Source: Scortum barcoo (lineage: Eukaryota > Chordata > Actinopteri > Centrarchiformes > Terapontidae). From it: a stretch of 64,000 nucleotides of DNA. Below, piece after piece: positions 1-12,700 of this stretch (positions are counted from its first letter, which is position 1; every line of letters begins with the position of its first letter). A program made the translations under genes and the position numbers. Under the pieces are notes generated by a model. It saw only the letters and a list, made by a program, of their open reading frames with translations. It had not been told where the DNA came from and made no database searches. The stretch covers positions 10,290,880 to 10,354,879 of the forward strand of contig CM041538.1 of assembly GCA_023238725.1 (NCBI GenBank), given 5' to 3'.

Positions 1-3000
1 CCAGTAACCTTTTGGTATCTGATGCAGTTTGAAGATCACTGAAGAAACAGGAAGTTGTTCAGGAAGTTAGTCGTTTACAGTGTATTAGATCACAGACTAG
101 CTCACTCCCATTTCCTAGTAATACCACTGACAGTGGGCATCAGTTCATTAGTTACACGGTTACTAAAAATGTCATTTGTTTGTGACTTTATATTTTTCGT
201 CTTTCTGTTTTGAACCTAGATTTAATCCACCAGTCTACCCAATCAAGGTTTCATACCATCATACATTTTTATTCTGCATTATTTATTTTTTCCCCTCTCT
301 CTCTAAAACCAAGGCTCAGCTGTCCTTGTGCCTTTACACATTGCAAATGAATGCATATCCATGCAAATTCTTAAAAAAGAAAGGCTGAGAATTTGAATAT
401 TTTGCTTAAAGCTGCACCCAGGTCGACCCTGCCATTCGGCATTTGAAAGCAGTGTGTCTGTTTGAATACTGAGGATCTCTCTTTGTCATGTTCGCCAGAG
501 GGGCTGGGTGAGCGAACCAGCACCGGCAGGATGGGCAGAGATCGGCTTGGTAGCTGCACACAGACAGACTAATTGGGAAAAGGGGGGCGAGAGGGGGGAC
601 GAGGGGTGTTGGTAAGGGTGAGGAAAAGGTGGGGTATGCAGGAAGGGGGAATCCAAGATGACGACAGGGGGTTTAGGAGGGAGGTGAAAGAGGACGGAGA
701 GTGGGGGATGGAGGGAACGAGAGAGAGAAGGGAAGGAAGAAGGGAGGTGATGAAGAGGGCACGAGAGCATGCGGGAGGAAGAGGTGAAGGAAGGGTGAGT
801 GGAGACGCTGTGGTTTCCAGCGCTGATGTGTTAGTAGCCCTGCTGACTATGTCATTACACTGTTGAAGTGCTGGCTGGATAATCAGGGTCCCTGCCTGCT
901 GCAAACCACTGTAGCCTTAAAACTCCATTATACTGTTTGTCTGACACATATGGAAAAGATAGCTGCGTGCAACCGGTTCTCTTGCAGTTATTAAACATAT
1001 TCAAAGAGGAACTGGTGTGTCTCAACTTTTGCCTCAGAGTCTTAAAGCACACTTTTGACTCAAACAGAGCTGTTGGGGGAACACACTCATATACATGTAT
1101 AGTTTGAGCAAAAAAAAAAAAAAAAAAGTCCCTAGAGGTGTGACACTGATGTGAAATATTTATGAAGTCAACCGCACAGTGCACAGAGATAGAGATCTGG
1201 AGCTTCCGTTACCTTGGATTATGATAATAACTCAAAGTAATTAAACATTTTGAAAAGAGGGTATTTTAAAGATTGTATGATTGTTATGTTTGTCAACTAC
1301 TGTATGAAGTAACTAAAAGTAAGCAGTTTGACAAGCAAATCTTAAGTCAGGGTATACATGTTAGCAGTCTCAAGCGCCTCTCATGAGTGAGTTTGAAGTT
1401 TGCCGTAGTTTAGTCACTCAGAAAGGCAGAAGCATCCAGGCTTTTATGGGGCATCAAAATTTGGCTTAAGTGTTAATCAATTTGACCATGTGACATCATC
1501 CTTACGGACCTTTTGCAGCCTAAAGGTCACCAGTTTGAACCATGGGCCTCACACTTGTAATGTATCATGCAGTGACATTAATGATGTTAGTACACAGACA
1601 GTGAGTTAAAACTATTTACATGGCTGGAGAAGGCTTGTTATGCTGTAGAAAAAGCAAAATAATTCAGAGCTGGTTTGATTCCCTGGTCCTTTTGATGACT
1701 TGTACACATTATCTGAGCATGTGTGACACGCCGCTCCAGAGCTGAGTGTAGTTCACAGCTGAATCCTCATGGAGACGTGCAGCTTAACGTGCTGTTTTGG
1801 GTGTCTAAATGTGTTTTTACTACCTTCCCAGTCTTTAATTGATTTCTCTTCATTTCCATGTGGCTTGAAAACACATCTCCCAAAAACTCGAGTCAAGTAA
1901 TACGTCGCGGTGAACATCTTGTCTGCATTATTTTTGAGTTATGTTATTTTTGTGTGGCAATGTGGCACAGGCTTTTCCAATCAGTCTGTACTTACAATTG
2001 CATTACCGGGAAATAATAAATTAACTTTCACCAAAAATAAAAGCAGGCGCAACATGCAGTGTGATGGATTATACAGTTAAAAAAAACACATTCAGAAATC
2101 TAAAACAGCGCAACATGCTTTGAAAAGAGTCGACAGTAATGTAAAGTATATGTGACTTGTAGTAATGGGCTAACACATGCAAAAACTCTGATGTAGACCT
2201 TTTAAAGTCTGCTTCTAATATGGGTATACCAGTGGTACATTTACAAATTCGCCTGCCACCAGCCTCCATTCCTCCTAAAAGTACACCCTGTATGGAGGGC
2301 TCTGGGGGGCAGGCTACACTGAACTGGGTTGAGTTACACTGGGTAGCTAGCTAGATTGATCTGGCTGCAGTAGCCAGGGGAATATAAAGCAGGGCAGGGG
2401 CTTAAAGTACGAGTCCCCCCAGGGAGGAGTCCTCGCTGCACGGGGAGAGGGGCATGAACCGAGCTGCTCTCTCTCTCTCTCTCTCCCTCTCCCTTCCCTT
2501 TTTTCCTCCCTCCCTCCCTCCTGCTGCTGTGTCCATCCATCGAATACCTTCTCAATCTCTCCTACCCCATGACATTCACTCTTGTCAGTCTCTCTCGGGC
2601 TGCCTCTGTCTCTCCTTTTCTTTTTCTTTATTATTTTCAGTGTTTTGCACTTTTTACTCCCATCTTCATATCTTCCCTATACCCTCCTTCCATCCTCTCC
2701 TTTGAATTCTCTTGTCTATATTTGCAAGCATACGGGAAAATTAAAATTGCTCATGAAGTTCACACCCAAAATGAAACCACGGCTGGTGCTGAGTTTAGCG
2801 TTTAATCCGACACACTTTAAAAAAAAAATGGTTAACATCATCCTGTCCATTGCCTCCGCTGTTCTGATTTTTAAAAGAGAGTTTTCCCTTTTTTAGTGAT
2901 GGTGATTGGCCAAGAGGGGAGATGCATGTATATATGTGTCGAAGACAGGCAGACCTACCCCATGGGGTATTATCTGTCATGTGTCACATCCACCCCCCCC

Positions 3001-3857
3001 ACCCCTCCAGTAACTGCTGTATGCCGCCACTGTATATAACTTTAACCCACCGCAATTACTTCTCAAAGAATCAGGGTAGAGCAGGAATAAAAGTGAAGTT
3101 TAGGCCTATTTTTTAAGAGCAGAAAAACAAGATTGTCGCCCTGCGCTGCAAAGTTTTGTTGCTCTTCCCCGCTGTACCGTGCTATTCTGCAGGGGTACGG
3201 TGAAAAGCTGCCGTGTGCTGCTGTGTGCTGTTGTAGTGTTGTGGTGCAGCGATAGCAGGATCGTCCACTGGGGGAATCCAGAGTATTCTGTCTCACTGAG
3301 TGATACCCCTGTCTCCACTCACGATAAACAGCACACACATACACACATACGGTAGTGTCTGCCAAGCCCAGCCTAGCAGCAGATTCCTCCCACATCCCTC
3401 CCACCTCTCCACCCTCCACCCCCTTCTCGCAAAGCTGCAAATATATTAGCTGCCTCTTTTTCTTTTGTCTTGGGAAAATGGCAAGCAGGGGGAGTGTGTG
3501 CTTGTGCCTGTGTACGTGTTTGTAGTGTGTGCATGTGTGCATGTGTGTGCCTGTGTGTGTGTGTGTGTGTGTGTGTAGTGGGGGGCTTACTGTACTAAGA
3601 AACTGTGGAAGAATGAACACCCCCCTTTGTGCCATTCCTGTTTAGATATCCCCATTGGTATAGGGCCCAGCCATGGAGGGAGGAGAGCAAAAAAGAGAGC
3701 TACAGATGCGAAAAAGAGTTATCAGTAATACAGGTATGATGGAGGAAACAGAAAACAGAATGACATATGAGGGGAAAAAAGTTGCATATCACATACAAGC
3801 AGCCGACTTGGTTATAACAGAAAGGGGTGTTGAAACAGAAACACTGTTGAGCTCAGT

Positions 3858-4273
3858 ATAAAGAGCTGATTCATCCAAATTACCAAAAAACATATTTTCT
3901 CACTAATCCCCAGTGGTGTGTAGCGGTGCAGATAGTTATTCGCCCACGTTTTGAGATATGTTTTTATACATTTTTAGATATTGGTTTCTGAGATTTTCAT
4001 GTCTCTTTGCATATGGAACTACTTTCTACCGGAGGAACAGACCCAATGAAAACTTTTGACAATGAAGTCTGTAGATCATCCAGAGTAAAAATGGATATAT
4101 AACGTATTTGTGTGGGCTGGAAAAAAATGCTGTGAATAAAATGTTACTGCTCCGTGAGCACTACAAATGAATTTCCGCTCTATTGTATTGTGGTGGAAGC
4201 AGAAGACCAAAACTATCTGCATGGTTCGGTACCAGTGATGTTTTTTATTACTTGGGTAAGTTGACCCTTTAAC
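3858..4273. mobile_element. MITE-like non-autonomous DNA element with imperfect terminal inverted repeats
   Basis: The left end reads taaagagctgattcatccaa. The right end read in reverse complement starts taaagggtcaacttacccaa, and both continue into near-identical 'ta(c)caaaaaacat'-type sequence. The inverted similarity extends inward: 'gcagatagtt' occurs near both ends in mirrored orientation, giving imperfect arms of about 70 bases. The element is about 415 bases and contains no coding capacity. Anonymous repeats that begin 'ggttcacccaaattac' are abundant in fish genomes. The family name is not known to me. Flanking target-site duplications were not established. Confidence 0.65.
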
Positions 4274-6102
4274 ATTGTTGCTCCATTTCACAGTTGGTTT
4301 TCTGTAGACCCAGCAAGATTTTCAGCCAAAGCCATAACAAAGTTCATGTTATAGTATTTCACATTGTATTTTATATATAAAATATGTTAAATTAAAGATA
4401 TATTTAGATAGACATCAAGTGATGAGATAATCAGGCTCCATCCCATCATCAGAAGAGTAGCTGTCATCTAGCGACAAATAGAAGGAATCCCTGTCTGTCA
4501 GTCCTCCAAATACCTTGATAATCATCCATCCAATCAACTTCACAACAAGACCCAAGCAAGTGCAGTGTTGAGTATGGAGTTGTTTGGATGAGCGGTTCTC
4601 AAGAAAGCTGCAAGCAGCAACACCAGAGGCCAAGCAAACACTCTGCTCTGAACAGATGCGGTTTAAGAAGACATTGCACTAGTGTTGACATAAATATATT
4701 AGAGGTCAACCTATCTGTCTATTAATCAGTTAAGTCTATCGACAGAAAGTTTTTCAAGCAAATAGTATCCCAAATGAAAGAATGAATGTTTTTGTTCTCT
4801 GCTTTATATAATTGAAAACTGATTATCTGTATATTTTGTTGAGTTTTAAGACATTACCATGGCCTCTTAAGGATTTTTTTTTTCTCTTTTTTTTTTTAAA
4901 CCAAAAATATGTATTTAGGAATTAATCCACAGCTTATTTGATAATGATTCGATAAGATGCAGCTCTAAAATATATTGCTATACATTGGTACATTGAGAGG
5001 AAAGAAAATCTTTCTTTCAGAAACAGCTGTCTAGTCTATTTAATGGCTAAAGACAGCAATTTAAAAATGTCTTTAAACTGTTTTGTATGGGGAGGTACAA
5101 AGACTGACACACACACGTATATTTATATATATAATATATATGTATATATTTATATAAAACATGTCTGTTGTTTCTATGTCACATTATACACACATACAAA
5201 GACATGACTTCCCCCTGGTCCTGTATGAGATCTGAGTCTCTACAGCCCCGAGACTGTCACTCAAGCACAGACAACTGATGTGGGCGGGGCTGTGACAACT
5301 CTCAAATCTGGCAAGTCAAATGTTTTTATTTGCAGGGAAAGCGACTGCCTGTATGCGTCTGTGTGTGTGTGTGTGTGTGCACGTGCCTGTGTGTGTGTCT
5401 GTTTATGCGTTTGTGTGCCTATATGCAGTGCGCCAGGGAGGGCTCTCTGGAACATATTGGTGTGCGTACATAGTGGTTAATAATAGTAGCAAACGCATAC
5501 AGGGATGGCAGCTCAGATGTGTGTGACAGTTTTACAGCCGCACACGCCAAGACACAGTCACACACATGCAAACCCACACGCCTGCACACACACACACATA
5601 CACACTCCCACAGCAAAAACGGAGACCTCCTCTGCCACCGAGCCCTCTGTCTTTGTTGAGTTCTCAATTTTATCACAGATTCTGATAAGTAAAAACAACC
5701 ACTTCTCACCCACCCTGCTGCACACAAACCCTCACCACCCCCACCCCCCCCACCCCCGCCTCCTTGCCCCCCACCCCCAATGCTCTATATGTGGGCACAT
5801 GCACACACATAAACATATAGCCAAGTCAAACCTAGCCACCCACACACTCACACAAACAAACACAAACACATACAAATACACGTTTAACCACCCTCTCACA
5901 TTGAATGCACAAAGTCCTTGAAGCAGGCAGGCACTTGCATATATCATGCAACTCAAATGCACAAATACACATAACACACACACACACATTGATCCCCCCT
6001 TCTGTCTCAGCTCATTGTTGCTTGCTTGTCTGTGGCGATGGCTGTGTTGTTCTGGGGTGACAGCTTTAAGTTTTGATAAGGAGGGGGTGGCTGGGGGTAC
6101 GG

Positions 6103-6105
<3 letters not shown>

Positions 6106-6145
<40 letters not shown>
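6106..6145. repeat. (TG)n microsatellite
   Basis: About 19 TG units, nearly uninterrupted, in non-coding sequence about 1.1 kb upstream of the first visible exon. Confidence 0.95.
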
Positions 6146-6147
<2 letters not shown>

Positions 6148-7293
6148 AGGTGTCGGTGACTGCTCCCACAGCGAGGTCTTAGCAACAGTAGGTAGCAGCA
6201 GCAGAAAGACACCCAACCTGTCGTCCAGATCAGTCTCTGGTGGAGGCAGAAAGAGATGCAGAAAGATATATCGGACAACTCCAGTCCCAAAGAAGAGACA
6301 GACCTTGGGTTCAGTGGCTGAGCTTGGCAGGCACACCAAGAGAAAGAAAGAGAGAGAGAGAGGCCAGAGCAAAGCAGACAGCTAACCCGGTCCCCAGGAT
6401 TAGTCTGTGGGGTTGGCAGAGCCTGGCCAGAGCTGAGAGAGAGGTAGCAAAAAAGACAGACGGCGAAAAGGACCCGGTGCTCGGCGCCCACTCTGGGCCA
6501 GGTTAGCAGCCAGAGGGACGAGGAGAGACAGAGCAGAGCGAGAGACGGAGCAGGGACTTGGTGCTCTGTGGCTGCGCGGCTGGTCCGGAGTGGCTCACCC
6601 ATATGGTGCTCCACTCTGTTCCTGCTCCCTGTCTAAATCCATATGCTGCTGGTGGAAAGGTGCCCCCACCCTTCTTCCTATCTTCAAGAACATGCAGACC
6701 CTCACCCTCCCACACTCCCCCAGCCCACAAGGGAGGTGTTGGGAGGTAAAGCCCTGAAGGCTTGTACCCCCCTCCTACCTCTTAACCCCTCAGAGCTGCT
6801 TAGCCCATTGTCACTACAATCTGCCACCGTAGCCTTGGTGTTGTTTGTCCCCTCTCTCTCCACCTCTCTTTCTTTCTCTCTCTTTATCTCTTTCTTTTTC
6901 TCTCCTCCTTCATCTTTTCATCTCCCTTTGGCACCCAATAATCGATGAACTTATTAACTGCTAATTATTCAAGCTGTGGATCGAGGATCCCTCCCCAACC
7001 TTGAAAAAAAGGGAGCCTCTCCACTCTGCTCTGCCAAATGAAGTGGTTTATATTGCCCATTCATTTGGATTAAGTGCATTTAGGCTGTGGTGTTCAGGAT
7101 GTGAAGACTTTGTCAGATCGCTATCAGCAGCATTTAACATTAATCCTCATTTTGTTCAGCCAGTTGATAGCACCCACTTAGTGGGAGCCCAAGAGATTGT
7201 TATATTGAAATGCACGGTTATTATTTGTTTTCCCTGTGATGTGTGTTTCTCTAAAAAGGTGTGTGTGTGTCTCTCTCTGTTCTGGTTTCTCAG

Positions 7294-7343
7294 GAGGTCC
7301 TTCAGACGATACCAAAGTTCTGCTTTCCCTTTGACGTGGAAAG
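7294..7343 (+). CDS. dennd1b: DENND1B visible exon 1 (uDENN)
   Basis: The acceptor is tttctcag before 7294 and the donor is gtacga at 7344. Fifty bases encode EVLQTIPKFCFPFDVE plus two bases of the next codon (phase 2). The human counterpart is EILQSVPKFCFPFDVER, so the exon sits in the uDENN module at the N-terminal side of the DENN domain. It starts in phase 0, so the missing upstream exon should end on a complete codon (Q in mammals). Confidence 0.93.
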
Positions 7344-9706
7344 GTACGATTCCTCTCCTTGTCTGCTTCCCTGTTTTTTAGTACTGCAGCTCACTTTCAC
7401 CTCCTTCACAGAGCACCAACACACACACAGACACACACACACACATATGCATAAATATATACACCTAGCTCTCCTCCCACCTACAGAGACACATGTGCAT
7501 TTGAAAAAGGAAATCAGATCATGTGTTTGTTGTGCATCACACAATTGTGTTATGGTGAAATTACCATCATTCTCAGGTACAGTCACGTGATGATTTATCA
7601 GCAGTCAGAGTGTACTCAGGGGTGTGTCTGTGTGTGCGATCTCCACTCTTAAATCCCCAAAAACCTGACGTTTTCCCCACATGCAATCTGAACCGACCGT
7701 ACCTGTGAAGAACACAGCTGTTGGCAAAAATATCCCCATAAATGTAATTCCGTGATGGTGAGGACACACAATAATGATGATGATAATGATAACAACAAGT
7801 TTCATTAAAGATGATGATGAGGTCATCGGTGACCTGACCACTCGATGTGTCGTGCACAGTGGCATGTTTATGCGTGCATGTGTGTCAAAGGGACCTGAGT
7901 CTAAGAAAGGATTTCTTCCACATAATAAAGGTCCGATCAGGCCAGCGGCTCTCTGAAAAGTACCGGCCTCTCATTTTCAGCATGGAAAATGACATGTTAA
8001 AATTCCCATTGTAAAGAGAGAGAGAGAGAGGGAGAGAGAAAGAGGGAGTTGGTGGGGGGGTGGGCTGTACAGTCTTTTACTGAAGCTGAGCTGCTGCCAT
8101 CTAGTGGTGTAGGGGTGTACAGAGCTGCTCTGAAATTTACCTTGGGGTTAGAACAGCTTTTTACAGTTTTTCTCAAGCAGCCATAGTGGAAATATGTGAC
8201 ATCAGCTTTGGACCTTAACTGGAGATTTAGCTCATGGTGAGATTTTGTCTGAGAATGAGTTTGTTCCTGATCCAGGCAGACCAAATTATGTTTTGTTACA
8301 CTGTATTTTAAATTTACGAGAGTTCAGAGATTTACTGCACCTTGTTATATTCAGATGATCCCTTGTGCAATTTTGGCCATTTGTGAGTCTGTGTGTCCCC
8401 TTGTGTCCGGCCCCAGGGTTTCCCAGAATCAGGTGGGGCAGAATTTCACCTTTGTGCTGACGGACATTGACAGCAAACAGAGGTTTGGGTTCTGTCGACT
8501 CACTCAAGGCTGCCGGGTCTGCATATGTCTGCTCAGGTACACACACACACACACACACATACACACACTCTCACACACTCACATGCTCACCAAATCTTGT
8601 TGTGCTTTTTTTTATTGAATTAATACTCCAAGGTATGTATATTTCTTTTCTGTTCTTCATTCAAAATCATGTCACAATGAACAGAATCTTACTGCAGTCT
8701 TTAACACTGGGTATCTTACACATTTTTTAAAAAAGAATAAACATATCCAACTTTAATAATGAATTAAAGAAATGTCAAAAGAGAGACAACTGGATGTGCA
8801 AAAATCCAAAAATATAAAAGTCAGCCTTCCACATTTTAGTTTCTGAATCTGAATCAAGAGAAGGCTTGTCCAAACGCCAGTGCCTTTATTTACTCGTTCA
8901 AATAAGCAAGACTTGGTCTGTTCTGCCCTTTTTCAAATTATCTGTGTATCAGTCTCAGAACTGTTTTTTAAAATATCTGCATTTATTTCTCAAGTGTGAT
9001 GAAAAAAATTAATTTACCAGATCTTAGAAGTGAACACAGATTTTTGAGACAGCATTTCCATTCATTCTCACACTTCACACTGAGCTGCACTATGCCAGAA
9101 TAACAAATTTATATTCTCATCTGCCCACACAAATATGTTAGTGATGTGCCTATAATTATCCAAAAGTTTAGCAGTTTTTTTGATATTTCATAGGTGGATT
9201 TATCCTATCACAGCGTACATAAACAGGGACACCAAACCCAGGAAAATTGCATTTTCTTCACATAATTACTCTCCAACAAAGGCTGTTATCATTTAATTCC
9301 CATGTAATTGCATGTTGACACAATGTTTTTACAGATGTAATTACCTTACCATTACAAAGAAGGAGCACTCCAGTGCTAATCTCAGTGGACATGCTCATGC
9401 ACTTTAGAATAAACTGAGGAAAATGTACTAAATAAATCCATTTTTAATTAATGTGTTAAGCACTTTAACAAACAACAAACTGGGAAAGGAGCACAAAGCC
9501 TTTTCTTTTTCTCTGTTAGTGTAAAGCAGCACTCCTATAAGTGCTCTTCTTGCCTCTGTATATGTGGTGTGTGTGTTGGGTGTGTGTGACTGTTGATGGA
9601 CAGTCGTGGGTTTGTCGCTGCCCTGATGAGCTGCTGTGAAGAACAGTGTCCCTCCTCCCCACACCACCCACCCTTCGCGGCCAGGTTCCATGGCCTTTGT
9701 TTTTCT

Positions 9707-9739
<33 letters not shown>

Positions 9740-12700
9740 CCTCTCGCTTCTCTTTTCTCCTCAATTGTTATTCGGCTACAGTGCCACAGTGCGACAGCAA
9801 AGACGCTTGGCCCATAATTATGCATGAAGCTTCACTGCCAATTAGCAGAGGTTCCCCTGTCCCTCTCGCTGAGTTAGACATGCTAATTCATTTGACATAT
9901 GATGTATAAAATTCATTATGCATTCTGAGTAGTTTGCATGGCTTGCTTCATTTATAATAAAATAACGTATAGAAAGTTTTTTTTTTTTTGTTCATTTAAA
10001 ATTGTTTGCATGCTCCTCAGTTATTTATTTATTTATTTGTCCTGATCTTTTTCTTTTCTTATCTTAAGTAGCTCCACTGTATTGGGAAAAGATAAGCAAA
10101 AGTCTAAAGCATTAAAAAAAATTTTTTTTTAGATAGCTCATCAAAGAAATGTGAGAAATGTGTAAATTAAGTTCCTGTGTTCAAGGTCCTCGGTCAAACA
10201 TTTATTTTCTTTGTTTATTATTCTTTAAACTGTCCTTCATTCAACCATATTAGTTATGTAAGACAGTGTTAAGGAAATGATAGCAGATAGTTTGTGTTAC
10301 GAAAAAATGATAACCAAAGAAAAACAGAAAAAATACTGCTAATGTAAGTTGTTTGTTTAAATAATTATCAATTAAAATTTATCTGGTTAAAATATAAAGC
10401 AATAAGGTCCAGCCCCACTAGTTTCATTTTCATTTCATCTGCAATTTCTAATGGATATAAAATAGAAGTAATTAAAACAGTTCGCGTCTCTGTGATTGTT
10501 GAAGTGCTGGGACTGTAAAATTGTCACCTCTGCTTACAGGGGGAAGTGCCTTAATGAATAGGACAGTTTTATGTGGACAGCCCTTTGTAGTCCCACTCCT
10601 AAAGCCGTGGCCGAAAGGGCCATGCTCCCTTCAGGAAAAATCTCCAAACAAAAAGAAAAAAGAAACCACACACAAAAAAATAATAACTTGTTCTCTTTTA
10701 CACTGTTATTCCACATCTTCTCCCAGTTTGTTTTCACTTTTGAAGGATTTTCTGTTGAACAGTAATTTAGAAAAATATGGATTTCCTCAGTTTTATTTAA
10801 TGGCCGAGGCTCTAGGAGACATTTTAGGGACTATGTTGCTCCAGTTAGTGGTCACTTAGTGGGTCGCTGGAGGACACTTCCTTCCTTGTGCTTAACCCTT
10901 AACCCGAGAAAGTAAAGGTGTAATGAAATCTTCCACTGAGCCGTCTACAAAGTGTAAGATGACTTACGATTACAGGTGCCTGTGCATTAAAGGAGATTTA
11001 AGACTCATCTAAGGAACAAGAATAAGTGTTGTGCTTTGCGCCCAACAGGTAGTTTATGGCAGCAAAACGGCCTGATAAAAGTGCTCCAATAGAAAGGATT
11101 AATCAAACACCTTTACAGCTGAAGTGCAGAGATAAAATGTGGGAGTAAGAGTGTCCACAATATTTGGTTTGCCTTATTTCACTCTAGATTTTTTCTTCAT
11201 ATTTCAGCTGCATTTGTTTTTTCGTGTGGTTCTATCTGTAATAGCATAATTGTCAGTTCCAAAGGCACTTACACGGCCCCGTCTCCTGTTAGATATTTCC
11301 GTTCTGTTAGGTGGTCTGAGCCTGGGATGGAGAGCACGGCGGGCTGTGAGTGGGCCGCAGATTAACTGGTTCATTCTTTGAGTACATGGCACTTTGAGAA
11401 GACATGTGTTTAAAATGGCAGGAGAGATTGCGGGGCCCCCACGCACTGAGCACTCCAGTGATGGATGCCTCTCTCTCTATCGGAGGATTTGCGAAGCACA
11501 AACAGATCTGAGCAATGAACTGTGACGAGTAGGAGTATCTCTCTAAGCTTTTCCAAACTTAAACTTTGCATCAACAGAGAGAGCTGAGTGGGGCGGGGGG
11601 AGGGGGCGTATAAGTAGAATAAAACAATACATCTCTAACTTATATTCACTCCATTGCATTTGAATAAAGCATAGAAAACTATTACCTATAGTCGGGAGAT
11701 GTTAGAAGAATATTGATAATTTGTGGTTGGCTGCCTCCACCAGCGATCATCTGTTTTCCTCTAAAACAAAGGATTTACAGCACCTTGGTGTAGGAGTGTA
11801 ATGACTGTGAGATCTGTGAGGCTAGACGGCTGCTCTGACAGCGAGAGTCCTATTTACATCCCCTTCAACTGTGAAAAATGAAGGATTAATGTCCAGAAGC
11901 ATGCCTTTTTTAAACAGGCATACAGCAGCCAGATAATATAAAGGCTTTGTTCTCCCCCTAAGTCATTATATCAGCCAACTTTTTTGTATCATGGTTAAAT
12001 GTAAACCGACCCCATGTGCAGATATTTGCATTGTATGCTGTTTGACATGGCAGAAATAGGTCTTCAGGTTGATATCCGGTCAGCATGTGAATTAACATAC
12101 GTGTGTTTGATTCAGTTTCTCCTGCGAGTATGACCTGATTGCTGTGAATCTTTGCACAGACGTCAAAATATTGGCATGTTAAGAGGCTGATTGTTTCAGA
12201 CTAATGGTCACTCAACCTCTCTGATTGGTGCGCTTGGCTGCACTTCTCCAGGATTCCAGCCTGTCATTGGCCCCTTGCGGATTTAGCGATATGAAAATTT
12301 GCATTAGCTTCACTTTATTGTTTTCTTGTTGTCTGTTAATTCCAGTCTACAGAGCAGCCAGTGACCCATGCCCTGGAAACTCCTCAGTCTCCAGCCAACT
12401 GCCTGAGCAGGACTTCACTGGCTTATAAACCCACACACTATCAAAGCTTCACTGTTACAAATGTATTATTATATAACTGAGAAACTGCAGTTTTAACCTC
12501 TGTCAGATTTTTAATCTGAGTTAAATTATTGTCTTAATGAGTATTTAACACTGTGTTCACTTATTGACATAAAGAAATACTCGCCGAATTTAGTGAGCAA
12601 ATAAGAATCCACTTTTGATTGATTTGCTCATTTGGCCACTAATTTATTTTTCAACCCTTACGTCCAGGAAAGTTAATGAAGCATTAATGGGAGTTTCTGT

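Larger units (their letters stand above)
1..7293. other. Non-coding sequence upstream of first recognised exon (5' intron and/or flank)
   Basis: No exon with DENND1B N-terminal homology was recognised here, although the exon at 7294 begins at a position that needs an upstream coding exon. The stretch holds purine-rich DNA (570-800), a CT-rich low-complexity tract (2460-2530), TG/CA runs (3552-3576, 5359-5400, 5580-5605, 6106-6145), a poly-A run (1110-1127), an AT-rich patch (5118-5157) and the inverted-repeat element at 3858-4273. It is most likely intron, with the start exons left of the window. A GC-richer patch at 6470-6610 could contain an alternative first exon. Confidence 0.6.

Noticed and set aside
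2383..2560. TATAAA followed by a short ATG open frame at 2454
   Set aside because: The frame is a CT-repeat translation (SLSLSL). A lone TATAAA in AT-containing DNA is not evidence for a promoter.
3063..3635. 190-codon minus-strand open frame with HTHTHT run
   Set aside because: It is kept open by a TG/CA microsatellite, with no domain or splice support.
4415..4633. 72-codon minus-strand open frame ending in an acidic SLDDSYSSDDG stretch
   Set aside because: No homology, splice signals or codon-use support was seen. It is likely chance.
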